Part shown: positions 17,821-28,500 of the stretch, piece by piece
How the letters are laid out: every line of letters begins with the position of its first letter
How positions within the stretch are numbered: position 1 is the stretch's first letter
Assembly: GCA_030055595.1 (NCBI GenBank)
Contig: JASFYH010000002.1
Coordinates: forward strand, 122,201 to 186,200
Reading direction: 5' to 3'
DNA from: Archaeoglobales archaeon
GTDB taxonomy: Archaea > Halobacteriota > Archaeoglobi > Archaeoglobales > Archaeoglobaceae
Length of the DNA: 64,000 nt
The notes under the pieces: model-generated
Told to the model about the DNA's origin: nothing
Database searches by the model: none
The model's input: the letters and a program-made list of their open reading frames with translations, nothing else
Made by a program: the position numbers and the translations under genes

Positions 17821-18733
17821 CATAGGTGGAGCGAACCTTAAAGTCTCAAACGGAAAAGAACATAGGATCATTTACTTTCCCATGTGGAAAAGAGCTAAAG
17901 AGCTGAAGGATAAGCTCACAGAAATTGCAAGAGAGTTTAGAGCAAATAGAGCGGGAGTTGTAATAACCGCAGAGCTTGCTGATGTTTTCAAAAGTAAAAA
18001 AGAAGGAATTGAGTATATATCAGATGCTTGTAAAGAGGTCTTCGAGGAGGTTTACTTTCTTGATTTTGACGGTAGACTAACAAAGGAGATCGACGATCCA
18101 ATGAAGTTCTGCGCGAGCAACTGGATGGCTTCTGTTTCATTTTTATTAAAAGAAGGATATAGAGATTTTCTTTTTGTAGACATGGGTTCTACGACAACTG
18201 ATCTTATTCCGGTAAAGGATCGACCCTTAGCTTCCCGAACCGACTTTGAAAGACTTCGGAGAAAAGAACTGTTGTATTTTGGTGTTCTAAGAACCCCGGT
18301 TTTTTACGTTCTAAGAAATTTTATGGACGCCGAACTATGCCCTGAACTCTTTGCAATAACCGCTGACGTTTTTAGAGTGACTGGAGAGATCAGTGAAGAT
18401 GAATACAACTGCGAAACTCCTGATGGTGCTGGCAAAAGCGTAAAAGAGTGCATGCAAAGACTTGCAAGAACTGTTTGCTGTGATCTCGAAGAATTAGGAG
18501 AAATGAATGCAAAGCTGATCGCTTTAAAGTCTAAAAAAGCAATGATAAGAATTCTTAAGAAGCATATAGGTGCAAAATTCGTAGCTAATGATCTGAAGAA
18601 TGTTTTGGCATGTGGTATCGGAGAATTTCTGATAGCTCAGGCATTTGATTGCAAAAAACTATCTGAAATTTATGGGGAAGCTTCAAAACTTTTCCCCGCT
18701 TTTGCAATGCTAAAGCTTGTTGAAGAAGTTTAA
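17801..18733 (+). CDS. mfnF: H4MPT-linked C1 / methanofuran biosynthesis protein, MfnF-like
   Basis: LGIDIGGANLKVS...FVDMGSTTTDLIPV (ASKHA fold). Start set to ATG 17801 (MNSLGIDIGG); overlaps the MBL gene end. Confidence 0.78.
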   Translation: MNSLGIDIGGANLKVSNGKEHRIIYFPMWKRAKELKDKLTEIAREFRANRAGVVITAELADVFKSKKEGIEYISDACKEVFEEVYFLDFDGRLTKEIDDPMKFCASNWMASVSFLLKEGYRDFLFVDMGSTTTDLIPVKDRPLASRTDFERLRRKELLYFGVLRTPVFYVLRNFMDAELCPELFAITADVFRVTGEISEDEYNCETPDGAGKSVKECMQRLARTVCCDLEELGEMNAKLIALKSKKAMIRILKKHIGAKFVANDLKNVLACGIGEFLIAQAFDCKKLSEIYGEASKLFPAFAMLKLVEEV

Positions 18734-19246
18734 AAGGCATAGGTAGTAAAGAACTTCACAAGAATGTTCGACATAACAAGCCTTGTTGAATGCCTCTATT
18801 AGATCTTTGCCAGCGGAATAGATCCCATGAGCCTTTGCGATCGCAACCCCTCTTGCTTTAACCTCTTTTGCTACGCTTTCGGCGTATTTTTCACTTCCAA
18901 ACTCCTCGCTAACGACATTTAGCTCTCCCAAGAACATTCCACCTTCGAGATCAACTGGTATTATTTTATCTCTCATAAGACTCAAAACAACGTTGAATAC
19001 TCCATGGCAATGAACAACCGCATTGTAATTAGTCTTCTCATAGATCTTAAAATGAACCAATTTGTCTCTCGAAGCCTGAGGATGAGAGATCTCAACGAAA
19101 GAATTTTCATCAAGGTGATCTAAGTTTGTGCCAGACTTCGTGATCAGAATTTTGTCCCCTTCACGAAAGCTTAGATTTCCACTTGCCCCATCAACAAGTC
19201 GAGAGCGAAAAAGCATTTTTCCCACTTCTATAGCATTTTGAATCAT
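18710..19246 (-). CDS. Class II aldolase (fuculose-1-phosphate aldolase-like)
   Basis: LVDGASGNLSFREGDKILITKSGTNLDHLDENSFVEI...VVHCHGVFN...AKAHGIYS. Track ORF trimmed to MIQNAIEVGK at 19246. Confidence 0.82.
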   Translation of the reverse strand: MIQNAIEVGKMLFRSRLVDGASGNLSFREGDKILITKSGTNLDHLDENSFVEISHPQASRDKLVHFKIYEKTNYNAVVHCHGVFNVVLSLMRDKIIPVDLEGGMFLGELNVVSEEFGSEKYAESVAKEVKARGVAIAKAHGIYSAGKDLIEAFNKACYVEHSCEVLYYLCLLNFFNKL

Positions 19247-19327
19247 AAGGGAGAAATCAGCGAAACCTTTAAAAATCTTTTTTTCTAATGATCTTAGTGC
19301 CCGAGCGGGGCTATTTTGGGTGGATCT

Positions 19328-19966
19328 ATGGAAATGGAAGGGAAAATATATAAAGGAACGACCACTGTAGGTCTGGTCTGCAAAGACGGTGTAGTGCTCG
19401 CTACCGAAAAAAGAGCTACTATGGGCAATTTCATCGCAAGCAGAACCGCTAAAAAGATCTATCAAGTTGCAGACAGAATAGCAATGACAACAGCTGGAAG
19501 CGTTGGCGATGCACAGTTTCTTGCCAGAATTATAAGAGTAGAGGCAAGTCTTTATGAAATAAAAAGAGAAAGAAAGCCCACTGTTAGAGCAATTGCCACG
19601 CTGACCTCAAATATGCTAAACTCATACAGATATTATCCTTACTTTGTCCAATTGCTAATCGGAGGTGTTGATGAAGAGGGGGCTAAGATCTTTTCAATAG
19701 ATCCGATTGGCGGTGCAATTGAAGAGAAAGAAATTGTCGCGACAGGTAGCGGTAGCCTTACAGCCTACGGGGTTTTGGAGGATCGTTTTACACCTAACAC
19801 ATTGGCAGAAGATGCGGTTATACTTGCGATCAGGGCGATCATGTCCGCTATGAAGAGAGATTCCGCTTCTGGAGATGGAATAGACGTTGTAAAGATCACG
19901 GAGAAGGAATACTATCAGTTAGAGTCAGAAGAAATTGAGAAAATAATTTCAAAATTCAAGAAGTGA
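19328..19966 (+). CDS. psmB: Proteasome subunit beta
   Basis: Propeptide MEMEGKIYKG|TTTVGLVCKDGVVLATEKRATMGNFIAS; catalytic Thr after the G/T junction. Confidence 0.95.
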   Translation: MEMEGKIYKGTTTVGLVCKDGVVLATEKRATMGNFIASRTAKKIYQVADRIAMTTAGSVGDAQFLARIIRVEASLYEIKRERKPTVRAIATLTSNMLNSYRYYPYFVQLLIGGVDEEGAKIFSIDPIGGAIEEKEIVATGSGSLTAYGVLEDRFTPNTLAEDAVILAIRAIMSAMKRDSASGDGIDVVKITEKEYYQLESEEIEKIISKFKK

Positions 19967-19967
19967 G

Positions 19968-21860
19968 ATGGTCGAACTGGATGAAATAAGAAGTAAAATA
20001 AGGGAACTGGTTCCCGAGAATGTAAGAATTAAGGATGTAGAATTTGAAGGTCCACTATTAGTAGTCTATATAGAGAATCCTCAAGAGATCGCTGGAATTG
20101 ATCTGATCAAGAAACTCGCAAAGGAATTGAGAAAAAGAATCGTTATTAGACCAGATCCAAAGATCCTAAAGCCTAAAAATGAGGCTGAAGAGGTTATACG
20201 GAAGATCGTGCCAGAAGAGGCGAAGATCTCAAACATAACCTTCGACGAGGAGAACGGAGAAGTGCTAATTGAAGCTGAAAAACCCGGAGTGGTCATAGGA
20301 AAACAGGGGGCAACATTTAGAGAGATCATGAAAGAAGTTGGCTGGAGTCCGAGAGTGGCGAGAACTCCACCGATAAAGTCGAAGACGATCGAGAGCATAA
20401 GAAACTACTTAGCAAGCGTTCGCGAGGAAAGACAGAAGATAATGAAGGGAGTTGGTGATAGGATCCACAGGAGAATTCTTTTAGATAACAACTGGGTCAG
20501 GGTTTCATTCTTGGGCGGTTGCAGAGAGGTTGGAAGAAGCTGTTATCTGCTCCAGACGAGAAATACAAAGGTTTTGATCGACTGTGGAGTTAATGTTAGC
20601 AATGTTTCCGAATCACCCTATCTATACCTGCCGGAAGTTCAACCTCTTGACTCGATCGATGCGGTGGTAATAACGCATGCCCACTTAGACCATTGCGGTC
20701 TCGTGCCCCTGCTTTACAAATACGGCTACAATGGACCGATCTACGTGACACCTCCAACAAGAGATCTTATGATCCTTCTTCAGTTGGACTTCATAGAAGT
20801 TGCGGGAAGAGAAAATGAAGCTATATACAGCTCCTCAATGGTTCGGGAAGCACTAAAGCATACTATAACGCTCGACTATGGTGAAGTTACAGATATAAGC
20901 CCAGATCTAAGGCTCACCTTTTACAACGCTGGGCATATCCTCGGATCTGCAATTGCTCATTTCCACGTTGGAGAAGGATTATACAACATTGCATTCACAG
21001 GAGATTTCAAATTCGAAAAGACGAGGCTTTTCGACAAAGCTACCAACTTTTTCCCACGAGTAGAGGCAATGATCATGGAAGCAACTTACGGCGGAGCAAA
21101 CGATTTCCAGCCTTCGAGAGCTGAAGCGGAACAAAAGCTCATTGAAGTTATAAATGAAACAGTAGATAAGGGAGGCAAGGTCCTAATTCCAACCTTTGCA
21201 GTCGGTAGAAGCCAAGAAGTGATGATCGTTCTCGAAGAAGCCATCAGGGAGAAGAGACTCAAAGAAGTGCCAATCTACATTGATGGAATGATCTACGAAG
21301 CAACCGCCATCCACACAGCCTATCCCGAATACCTGAACGCAAATCTAAGGGATCTGATCTTCTATAACGGAATAAATCCATTCATAAGTGAGAGTTTCGT
21401 AAAGGTCGAAACTAGCTCAAAGAGAGAGGAGGCGATCAACGACACTTCACCATGTGTGATCATTTCTCCTTCAGGTATGCTCAATGGTGGTCCAGTAATG
21501 GAATACTTCAAAAATCTGGCTTCGAATGAGAAAAATACGATCGTATTCGTTGGCTATCAAGCTGAAGGGACCATGGGAAGAAAAGTGCAGAAAGGGTGGA
21601 AGGAGATCCCATTCCCGTCAAACGGCAAAAGAGAGGTTGTTGAGGTTAAAATGCGTGTTGAGACCGTTGACGGGTTCTCTGGGCACTCTGACAGGAGACA
21701 GCTCGTAAACTACGTGAAATATCTCAATCCAAAGCCTTCAAAGATCATCACGGTGCATGGGGATGAAGGTAAATGCATAGATCTTGCTTCAACGATCTAC
21801 AAGATGTTAAAGATCGAAACAAGAGCTCCACTGAACATGGAAACGATCAGGTTTTTCTAA
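19968..21860 (+). CDS. fttA: Archaeal CPSF-type ribonuclease aCPSF1 / transcription termination factor FttA
   Basis: N-terminal KH-type region plus MBL/beta-CASP: THAHLDHCGLVPLL, GAGFTGDFKFE-type GDFKFEKT, ATYGG, PTFAVGRSQE, SGHSDRRQL. Confidence 0.95.
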   Translation: MVELDEIRSKIRELVPENVRIKDVEFEGPLLVVYIENPQEIAGIDLIKKLAKELRKRIVIRPDPKILKPKNEAEEVIRKIVPEEAKISNITFDEENGEVLIEAEKPGVVIGKQGATFREIMKEVGWSPRVARTPPIKSKTIESIRNYLASVREERQKIMKGVGDRIHRRILLDNNWVRVSFLGGCREVGRSCYLLQTRNTKVLIDCGVNVSNVSESPYLYLPEVQPLDSIDAVVITHAHLDHCGLVPLLYKYGYNGPIYVTPPTRDLMILLQLDFIEVAGRENEAIYSSSMVREALKHTITLDYGEVTDISPDLRLTFYNAGHILGSAIAHFHVGEGLYNIAFTGDFKFEKTRLFDKATNFFPRVEAMIMEATYGGANDFQPSRAEAEQKLIEVINETVDKGGKVLIPTFAVGRSQEVMIVLEEAIREKRLKEVPIYIDGMIYEATAIHTAYPEYLNANLRDLIFYNGINPFISESFVKVETSSKREEAINDTSPCVIISPSGMLNGGPVMEYFKNLASNEKNTIVFVGYQAEGTMGRKVQKGWKEIPFPSNGKREVVEVKMRVETVDGFSGHSDRRQLVNYVKYLNPKPSKIITVHGDEGKCIDLASTIYKMLKIETRAPLNMETIRFF

Positions 21861-22795
21861 ATCCAAAGATAGATCTTGGATGCAATTGAGCTTAGAATAA
21901 ACGCTAAAATTGGTGCAAAAGCCCAGTTCAGAGCGATTCTTTTTAAGACTCTGAACTTTACAGTCCTGACACCCTTAAGAAGTCCTACTGCGGTGATCCC
22001 ACCCACAAGCGAATAAGTTGCCGAGACTGGCATTCCAAGGATCGTGAAGAGATAAACTGCTAGCCCGGCACCGAAATGTGCTGAGAGTCCTGATTTTGGA
22101 TCCAGAGTCGTGATCCCCTTGCATAATGTCTCTGCAATTCTTCTGCTGAGCGTAAAAGCTCCTATTGAAACTGAAATAGCTCCGAGGAACGCTATGGAGT
22201 GATAATCTCTACTCCTAGCGATTGGAGCTATAGCGGTTGCAAGCTCATTTGCTCCCATATTGTAAGCAATAACTACTGCGGAGCAGAGGAGAAGAGATTT
22301 TAAGATCTTCTCTACCTGCAAAAAATTGTAATGTCTAAGGAACTTTTCAATCGATAGAAAGACCAGAATCGCCAAAAAGCCAGATATAAATGGGGAAAGT
22401 AGCCATGAGAGAACGATCTTGCTTAGAGTCTCAACGCTAACAGATGTGCCGAAGGCAACTCCCGAACCAAAAAGACTTCCAACGATTACTTGATGGGTCG
22501 AAACTGGAAGTCCGCGAATGTTGGCAATGACTATGATCACCGCAGAAATAATGAGAGCAACTGCTGAGATCTGGACACTCGTTGCTACGAGCTCATAACC
22601 AACAGTTTTAACGACTCGATCACCCTGAAATAAGGCTCCAATTAGAACGAGAGCAAATAGAGGAATAATTGACTTTCTAACGCTTATGATCCGACAGCCA
22701 ATGCAGATCCCAAAGGCATTAGATGTGTCGTTTGAACCTATACTAAAGGCTATTAGCAAAAAAGCGACTAAAGAAATGAGTTCAATCTCAATCAT
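21857..22795 (-). CDS. pit: PiT-family inorganic phosphate transporter
   Basis: SIGSNDTSNAFG and YNMGANELATAIAP signature repeats; GLPVSTHQVIVG. Confidence 0.93.
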   Translation of the reverse strand: MIEIELISLVAFLLIAFSIGSNDTSNAFGICIGCRIISVRKSIIPLFALVLIGALFQGDRVVKTVGYELVATSVQISAVALIISAVIIVIANIRGLPVSTHQVIVGSLFGSGVAFGTSVSVETLSKIVLSWLLSPFISGFLAILVFLSIEKFLRHYNFLQVEKILKSLLLCSAVVIAYNMGANELATAIAPIARSRDYHSIAFLGAISVSIGAFTLSRRIAETLCKGITTLDPKSGLSAHFGAGLAVYLFTILGMPVSATYSLVGGITAVGLLKGVRTVKFRVLKRIALNWAFAPILAFILSSIASKIYLWI

Positions 22796-22798
22796 GTG

Positions 22799-23404
22799 CT
22801 AAAGGCTTAACACTACTACCTGCAGAGTGTCCATCGTGTCTTCGACCACATCGCTTATTTCTTCAAGTGCTTCAATGAAGTTGAACGTGAAAATGCCGTC
22901 CCAAAATTCCAAGTCTTTCTTTTTCAAGTTTTCTAAGATCGAGTGTTTTAGATTGTCCGCTTCTTTTTCCAACATTCTAACTACAATCATTGCCTCGCTA
23001 AGCTTTTCAGGAACTTTAAAGAATTCTATGAAGTTCTTGGACAAGATCTTGCAAAGCATTACGTTCAGATCCAGTATTCTTTCAATTTCAATCGAGTTCT
23101 CGAGAAAACCAAGATCTTCTATCTTTCTGAAGTATTTTCCCGCCTTGTCTGTCGTATTTAAAATGTCATCTACATCCTCAACGAGCCTTAGAATGTTTGT
23201 TCTCAGATATGGTAAAAAAGCACCTCTGTAGATCTGCCTTGCGGTGCTCCTTCTAAGATCGTCTCCATCTCTCTCGATCCTCGAAATTTCTTCTAAAAGT
23301 ATTTTATTTTTCTCTAAAACCGCTTTTCGTAGCAATTCGCAAGCAGAAAGAGACAAAATTAACATTTTTCCTATATTATCGATAACCCTCTCTTCCGCTC
23401 TCAT
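22799..23404 (-). CDS. DUF47/PhoU-like protein (TIGR00153 type)
   Basis: Helical 201 aa protein with EADNLKHSI...DGIFTFNFIEALEEISDVVEDTMDTLQ; directly upstream of pit. Confidence 0.88.
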   Translation of the reverse strand: MRAEERVIDNIGKMLILSLSACELLRKAVLEKNKILLEEISRIERDGDDLRRSTARQIYRGAFLPYLRTNILRLVEDVDDILNTTDKAGKYFRKIEDLGFLENSIEIERILDLNVMLCKILSKNFIEFFKVPEKLSEAMIVVRMLEKEADNLKHSILENLKKKDLEFWDGIFTFNFIEALEEISDVVEDTMDTLQVVVLSL

Positions 23405-23784
23405 AGGAGTCTACCTATCAAATATCCCGTCATTATATCCATGAGAGTTATACTTCCAACGATCTTATCCCCTTCTCTGACAAAAACGTTACCGATCTTC
23501 GATTTTTCCATAATTGCAAGAATTTCCTCTACGGTTGTCCCTTTTTCAACCGTCACTAATGGTTTTGAAGCTATTTCGTATGCCTTTAGATCCTCCGGAT
23601 CGATCCCTTTGACCAAGCACTTGTAAACTATGTCCCTTACGGTTATGACCCCATAATCTCTTTCCTTAAGCCTAACGATCACAGATCGAATTCTCTTGTT
23701 CACGATCTTTTCTATGACTTCCAAAACCGTGAGCTCTGGATCGACAACCTCTAACCTTCTGTTCATAATCTCCTCCGCTCGCAT
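23401..23784 (-). CDS. CBS-domain pair protein
   Basis: MRAEEIMNRRLEVVDPELTVLEVIEKIVNKRIRSVIV...YGVITVRDIV...VGSITLMDIM. Confidence 0.88.
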   Translation of the reverse strand: MRAEEIMNRRLEVVDPELTVLEVIEKIVNKRIRSVIVRLKERDYGVITVRDIVYKCLVKGIDPEDLKAYEIASKPLVTVEKGTTVEEILAIMEKSKIGNVFVREGDKIVGSITLMDIMTGYLIGRLL

Positions 23785-23833
23785 AACGAAAGGGGGATGA
23801 AATCTTTATAAGCTTTTGCAATCTCCAAGATTT

Positions 23834-25471
23834 ATGAGGAGCGAGATCGTAAAAAAAGGGATCGATAGGGTTGCACATCGTGCCTTGCTTAAATCTCTCG
23901 GAGTTCTTGACGAAGATCTCGACAAACCATTCATAGGAATTGCAAATGCTTACAGCACAATTGTTCCCGGGCATATGACCCTTGACAAGATCACAAATGC
24001 AGTTAAAGAAGGGATTTGCTCCGCGGGTGGGGTTCCTTTTGAATTCGGGATAATAGGGATCTGCGACGGAATTGCAATGGGTCATAGAGGAATGTTCTTC
24101 TCTCTGCCTTCAAGAGAAGTTGTAGCGGACAGCATTGAATGCATGGTCGAAGCTCACGGCTTTGACGGGCTTGTAGTTGTTGCCAGCTGTGATAAGATCA
24201 TTCCGGGAATGTTGATGGCGATGCTGAGGCTCAACATTCCTGCAATTGCGGTAACTGGGGGTCCGATGCTTTCAGAAAGGGTTAAAGGTGAAAAAGTATC
24301 GATAAAAGACGCATTCGAGGCTGCAGGACTTTACAAGTCTGGAAAGATAAACGAATCAGAATTAAGATTATATGAGGATTTCTGCGCACCCTACTGCGGT
24401 AGCTGTCAGGGGCTTTACACCGCTAACACCATGCAGATCCTAACTGAAACCCTCGGATTAAGCTTGCCTTACTGCTCGACTTCTCCATGTGCTTCTTCAA
24501 GAAAGCTCAGAATAGCAAAGTTGAGCGGTAAAAGGGTTGTAGAGCTGGTTAAATCCAACATCAAACCCCTCGACTTCGTTAACGAGAGATCGTTCGAAAA
24601 TGCAGTAACTATGGACATGCTCATCGGTGGCTCTACAAACACCGTGCTTCACTTGCCCGCGATTGCAAGAGAAGCGGGAGTAAAGCTGAAAATCGAGAAG
24701 TTTGACGAAATCAGCAGAAATACACCGCACATCGTTTTGCTTGATCCCGCAAGCAAAGATACTGTTGTGGATCTCGATGAGAGCGGTGGCGTGCCGATGA
24801 TCGTGAGGAAAATGAAAAAGCACTTCAGCAACGAGATGACGGTTAGCGGTAAAAAGCTATACGAGATTGCAGAAAGTGCAGTGCTCAGGGGCAGAGACAT
24901 AATAATGGCTGAGAAACCATACCGCAAAGAAGGGGGAATAGCGATCCTAAAAGGAAATCTCGCAAGCAGTGCGGTTGTTAAAGCTTCTGCAATTCGTGAA
25001 GACATGCTGAAATTCGAGGGAACAGCAAAGGTATTTGACGGCGAGGAGAATGCTTTGAAAGCGATTTTGAACAACGAGATCTCTGAGGGAGACATTGTTG
25101 TAATAAGATACATGGGAGCCAAAGGCGCTCCGGGAATGCCTGAAATGCTACTACCGACTGCAGCGATTGCTGGAATGGGACTTCAGAGAGTTGCACTGAT
25201 CACAGACGGCAGATTCAGCGGTGCAACGAGAGGACCATGCATTGGGCATGTGGTTCCAGAAGCGATCGAAGGCGGAACAATTGGATTGCTAAAGAATGGT
25301 GACTTGATAAGCATCGACGTTCCCGCACGAAGACTTGACGTTAAACTGAGCGAGGATGAGTTAAAAGACAGGCGAGAGAAATGGAAACCACCCAAGAAGA
25401 CGCTTAGCGGATACTTGGCAAGGTATTCAAAGCTTGTAAGCGGTGCGGAAGATGGGGCAGTTCTTCTCTGA
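23834..25471 (+). CDS. ilvD: Dihydroxy-acid dehydratase
   Basis: [23 protein letters not shown]..., [36 protein letters not shown]-type [17 protein letters not shown]. Confidence 0.95.
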   Translation: MRSEIVKKGIDRVAHRALLKSLGVLDEDLDKPFIGIANAYSTIVPGHMTLDKITNAVKEGICSAGGVPFEFGIIGICDGIAMGHRGMFFSLPSREVVADSIECMVEAHGFDGLVVVASCDKIIPGMLMAMLRLNIPAIAVTGGPMLSERVKGEKVSIKDAFEAAGLYKSGKINESELRLYEDFCAPYCGSCQGLYTANTMQILTETLGLSLPYCSTSPCASSRKLRIAKLSGKRVVELVKSNIKPLDFVNERSFENAVTMDMLIGGSTNTVLHLPAIAREAGVKLKIEKFDEISRNTPHIVLLDPASKDTVVDLDESGGVPMIVRKMKKHFSNEMTVSGKKLYEIAESAVLRGRDIIMAEKPYRKEGGIAILKGNLASSAVVKASAIREDMLKFEGTAKVFDGEENALKAILNNEISEGDIVVIRYMGAKGAPGMPEMLLPTAAIAGMGLQRVALITDGRFSGATRGPCIGHVVPEAIEGGTIGLLKNGDLISIDVPARRLDVKLSEDELKDRREKWKPPKKTLSGYLARYSKLVSGAEDGAVLL

Positions 25472-25874
25472 CTCCATAACGATACTTGGACTTAGTCTCA
25501 TTGCCCTTGTTTCACTTTTAGTTTTAATTCTACTGCTCATAGTTGTCCCGGGCTTCTTTATATGGCTTGCACTTGCAATAATAGGCAAAAGGAGAGCGCT
25601 ATTTAGGTGTGGTATCGCAAATCTCGTTGCATTCGTCTCTTCAGCTTTTATAACAATAGTCCTGTCCATAATCCCGCTGATGACTTTATTCTCACCACTC
25701 ATATTCGCAATTGTATATCTCTGGGTTTTCAAGGAACTTCTCGATCTCGGATGGCTTAATGCGATCGTTGCGGTAATAATAAGCGTCGCCTGTGTAATGG
25801 TCCTCTCGGCAATCTTTAGCGTGGTCTTCTCAGCGATCTTCAAGCCACCATGGATCGCACATTTTAGATTTTAG
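25443..25874 (+). CDS. Polytopic membrane protein, hypothetical
   Basis: 143 aa, about four hydrophobic segments; overlaps the 3' end of ilvD; GTG start at 25443 or ATG 25452. Confidence 0.6.
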   Translation: MRKMGQFFSDSITILGLSLIALVSLLVLILLLIVVPGFFIWLALAIIGKRRALFRCGIANLVAFVSSAFITIVLSIIPLMTLFSPLIFAIVYLWVFKELLDLGWLNAIVAVIISVACVMVLSAIFSVVFSAIFKPPWIAHFRF

Positions 25875-25876
25875 AG

Positions 25877-26791
25877 CTAAGGGAACAGTGGTATCCTTGA
25901 GTAGTCTTCGAGTTCCAGAGTCTTCATCCAAACTTTTTTGCACTCGCAATCAAGATCGAGCAGGCTTTTGTCCTGAGTAACCGAGAAAAGCTTGATCGCA
26001 CTCACAAGATCTCTGTCGCACCTTCCACAGTTGTGCGGTCCTCTGAGCTTTCCACCAGCAACTGGGTCACAGATTACTTCTGTTTTAATGTTTTTTAGCA
26101 CTTCAATCGCACTCCATAGCCAAGGCGGGCGATAAATGCCCCTTTCCCATAATCTTTCAACGACTGTGCCCCTCTGGATGTTCATGAGATTGATTGAAAT
26201 CACGTCCGCGTAGTCTATCACTTTTTCAGCAGAATCTATTAAGTCTTTGATTGCTTCGCCCTCTGACAAAAATGGAGGTTTCAGCAGAAGGTAGCATTTA
26301 ACCCTAAAGCCTTCCTGCTTCAGAATTTTAGCAGAGTTTACGAAATCTGAAAAATTGAAACCTTTGTTTATGCAATGTTCCCTAATAAAATCATTTGCTG
26401 TTTCCAGCCCGATCCCAACTTCAAGCTCAATTCCCCTAAAATCCTCAAGCTTCTCTTTTTCTATAAATTCTGGACGAGACTCGATTATCAGTTTTTTAAT
26501 TCCTGATTCTTTGCATCGATCTAAAAAGTATCTCCTAAGTTCTGATGGGATTTCTCTTTCGTCCAAAAAGCTACCTGAAGTAAATATTTTTAGAATTTTT
26601 ACGTCTCCAAGTTTCTCAAAAACTTGGTCGATCTGCTCCTTTAACGCCTCATTGCCCAAAGCTCTTGATTCGGTCCAGTATCCACACATATAACATTTTC
26701 TCCATGAACAGCCTCTTGTTGTCAAAATTGCGGTCAGACAGTTCTCAGCCTTTCCGCAATATCTTTCTTTTTCTTTCCAGAACTTAAGCAT
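25877..26791 (-). CDS. Archaeosine biosynthesis radical SAM protein (RaSEA-like)
   Basis: CSWRKCYMCGY radical SAM motif; LTAILTTRGCSWRKC...PHNCGRCDRDL C-terminal pattern. Confidence 0.82.
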   Translation of the reverse strand: MLKFWKEKERYCGKAENCLTAILTTRGCSWRKCYMCGYWTESRALGNEALKEQIDQVFEKLGDVKILKIFTSGSFLDEREIPSELRRYFLDRCKESGIKKLIIESRPEFIEKEKLEDFRGIELEVGIGLETANDFIREHCINKGFNFSDFVNSAKILKQEGFRVKCYLLLKPPFLSEGEAIKDLIDSAEKVIDYADVISINLMNIQRGTVVERLWERGIYRPPWLWSAIEVLKNIKTEVICDPVAGGKLRGPHNCGRCDRDLVSAIKLFSVTQDKSLLDLDCECKKVWMKTLELEDYSRIPLFP

Positions 26792-27413
26792 ACCGATATC
26801 TGAACCTCATCCTGTCTCCAATTAGAATTCCAACCGCAAGTCCAGTAAGGTGGGCTATATAAGCAACTCCAGTCCCCAAGACGTGCGTAGTCGTTAGCAT
26901 GAGCATGCTAAAGTCGTATAAAGCGAAGACAAGCAGTGCAAGCCTTATGCTGATTGGAACAGGAATCGGAAATATTATTATCTTTATTCCGGGAGCAATC
27001 ATTGCCAAACAACCCATTACTCCGAATATCGCCCCAGAAGCACCCAGAGCGGGGATAAAGCTACCTATTGAATAGGCATATGCAATGTAGCCAAGATTTC
27101 CCGCAATACCAGAAGCAAAGAAAACCTTGAGATAGCCTTTATCTCCTAAAAGTCGCTCCAACTCAGCTCCAAAGAATAACAGCACAAAGCAGTTTATGAA
27201 GAAATGCCAGAATTCAACATGGAGAAAAATACTTGTGACCAATTGCCAAGGCTTGTTGAGAACCTGCGAGGGGTAGAGTGCAAATAGTTCAACCATTTTC
27301 CAGCCTGCAAAGATCGAAACGAAGAAGAAGACTATGCAAACAAATAGGACAAGATTGTTAGCCCCATAAGGGAATAGCTTCCGCCTTTTATAAACCACCT
27401 GATCGAGTTGCAC
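26784..27413 (-). CDS. Rhomboid-family intramembrane serine protease
   Basis: GASGAIFGVMG catalytic Ser motif, HVEFWHFFINCFVLLFFG, YIAHLTGLAVG catalytic His. Confidence 0.9.
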   Translation of the reverse strand: MQLDQVVYKRRKLFPYGANNLVLFVCIVFFFVSIFAGWKMVELFALYPSQVLNKPWQLVTSIFLHVEFWHFFINCFVLLFFGAELERLLGDKGYLKVFFASGIAGNLGYIAYAYSIGSFIPALGASGAIFGVMGCLAMIAPGIKIIIFPIPVPISIRLALLVFALYDFSMLMLTTTHVLGTGVAYIAHLTGLAVGILIGDRMRFRYRYA

Positions 27414-27445
27414 AAAAAAAGAAGTTAAGGGGATTAAAAAACTTT

Positions 27446-27808
27446 CTAAAGTTGATACTTTCCCCTGAATTTCCTAAGAATTGCTCCAAGTTTCTGGGAT
27501 TCCATTATGTTGCCCTGGATCTTATACTTACCCATCATGAAGCTTGCCACTGGATCTTCCTTGCCCCTCATCACATCAAGCCAAAATTGTGGGGTTGCCA
27601 AGATCGTAAAGGTAGGTGTTGCATGCTTTCCTTCTTTGAATTCGCAAGTTCCATCCGCCTTATACTCCACGTAGAATTCCTCACCGCTGAGGTTGTATTG
27701 AACTACTCCCTTCCAACCGCCCATCGCCTTTTGGATCTCGGGATCTTTGTTTTGGAGCTCACACATCTTCTGGATAACTTCTTTCGCCTCACTCATACTA
27801 TTCACCAA
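27446..27808 (-). CDS. SCP2 sterol-binding-domain protein
   Basis: GWKGVVQYNLSGEEFYVEYKADGTCEFKEGKHATPTFTILATPQFWLDVMRGKEDPVASFMMGKYKIQGN. Confidence 0.82.
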   Translation of the reverse strand: MVNSMSEAKEVIQKMCELQNKDPEIQKAMGGWKGVVQYNLSGEEFYVEYKADGTCEFKEGKHATPTFTILATPQFWLDVMRGKEDPVASFMMGKYKIQGNIMESQKLGAILRKFRGKYQL

Positions 27809-27903
27809 ATTTTAATAGATTAATTCATGAATATAAGCCTTGTGATTTTTTCTCGAAAGGAAAGGACTTTAAAATAGCAAAAAACAGAAACTATTAATTG
27901 TAG

Positions 27904-28206
27904 CTATTCTCCTTCAGATTCCTCCCCAAGGACGAGCTCCCTCATTTCAGAACTCAGCGTCTTTCTTTTTGAGAAGATGTCTCTAACCAACACTATGTCC
28001 CCCACTGATCTAACGATCCTATAAGGGATCACTACTCCTCTCGAATTTTTATCAATAAGAGCTTTGTTATAGTCCACAACAACGATCCCGGTTATACTGT
28101 TACTATCGCTTTCTATTATCACGTCTTCAATTTTTCCAACATATCTTCCTTCGTCTGTGAACACCCTCATTCCGAAAAGAGTTGTTATTTCACCGCTCAT
28201 CGCCAT
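27904..28206 (-). CDS. PRC-barrel-domain protein
   Basis: MSGEITTLFGMRVFTDEGRYVGKIEDVIIESDSNSITGIVV...VVIPYRIVRSVGDIVLV. Confidence 0.82.
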   Translation of the reverse strand: MAMSGEITTLFGMRVFTDEGRYVGKIEDVIIESDSNSITGIVVVDYNKALIDKNSRGVVIPYRIVRSVGDIVLVRDIFSKRKTLSSEMRELVLGEESEGE

Positions 28207-28364
28207 ACTTACACTCCCAGCAACCTATATATTAATTTTTTCATTGAGTCTTAAGCCAGAACTACAACACTGAGCCGAGAAAATATTTTTAATGTTTTTA
28301 ATTAGCTCAAAATGGCTCTTTCTGGGGTTTTCTTATTTTTTAGGTTTTAAAAAGGTAACAAAAA

Positions 28365-28439
28365 TGCGCCGACCGGGATTTGAACCCGGGGCAGGGGCTC
28401 GGCAAGCCCCTGTGTTAGACCAAGCTACACCATCGGCGC
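28365..28439 (-). tRNA. tRNA-Gly (GCC), CCA not encoded
   Basis: Minus strand folds as GCGCCGA / GTGT-ACAC / GGGGC-TTGCCGA-GCCCC / CCGGG-TTCAAAT-CCCGG / TCGGCGC-A; anticodon GCC. Confidence 0.93.
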
Positions 28440-28500
28440 TCAAAGGTGCTTTGTGGATAGTTTAATAAGATTTTCGAAAAAATTTAAAAAATGGATCGCT

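Noticed and set aside
19247-19465. N-terminal extension of the class II aldolase ORF
   Set aside because: Extension runs into the divergent psmB coding region and has no domain similarity; the start at 19246 fits better.
24649-25122. 157-aa antisense ORF within ilvD
   Set aside because: Shadow ORF of a confidently identified gene; no recognisable domain.
25427-25843. Minus-strand 138-aa ORF antisense to the 25443-25874 membrane protein
   Set aside because: Low-complexity Thr/Ile/Arg composition typical of the antisense of a hydrophobic gene; the plus-strand frame follows ilvD and looks real.
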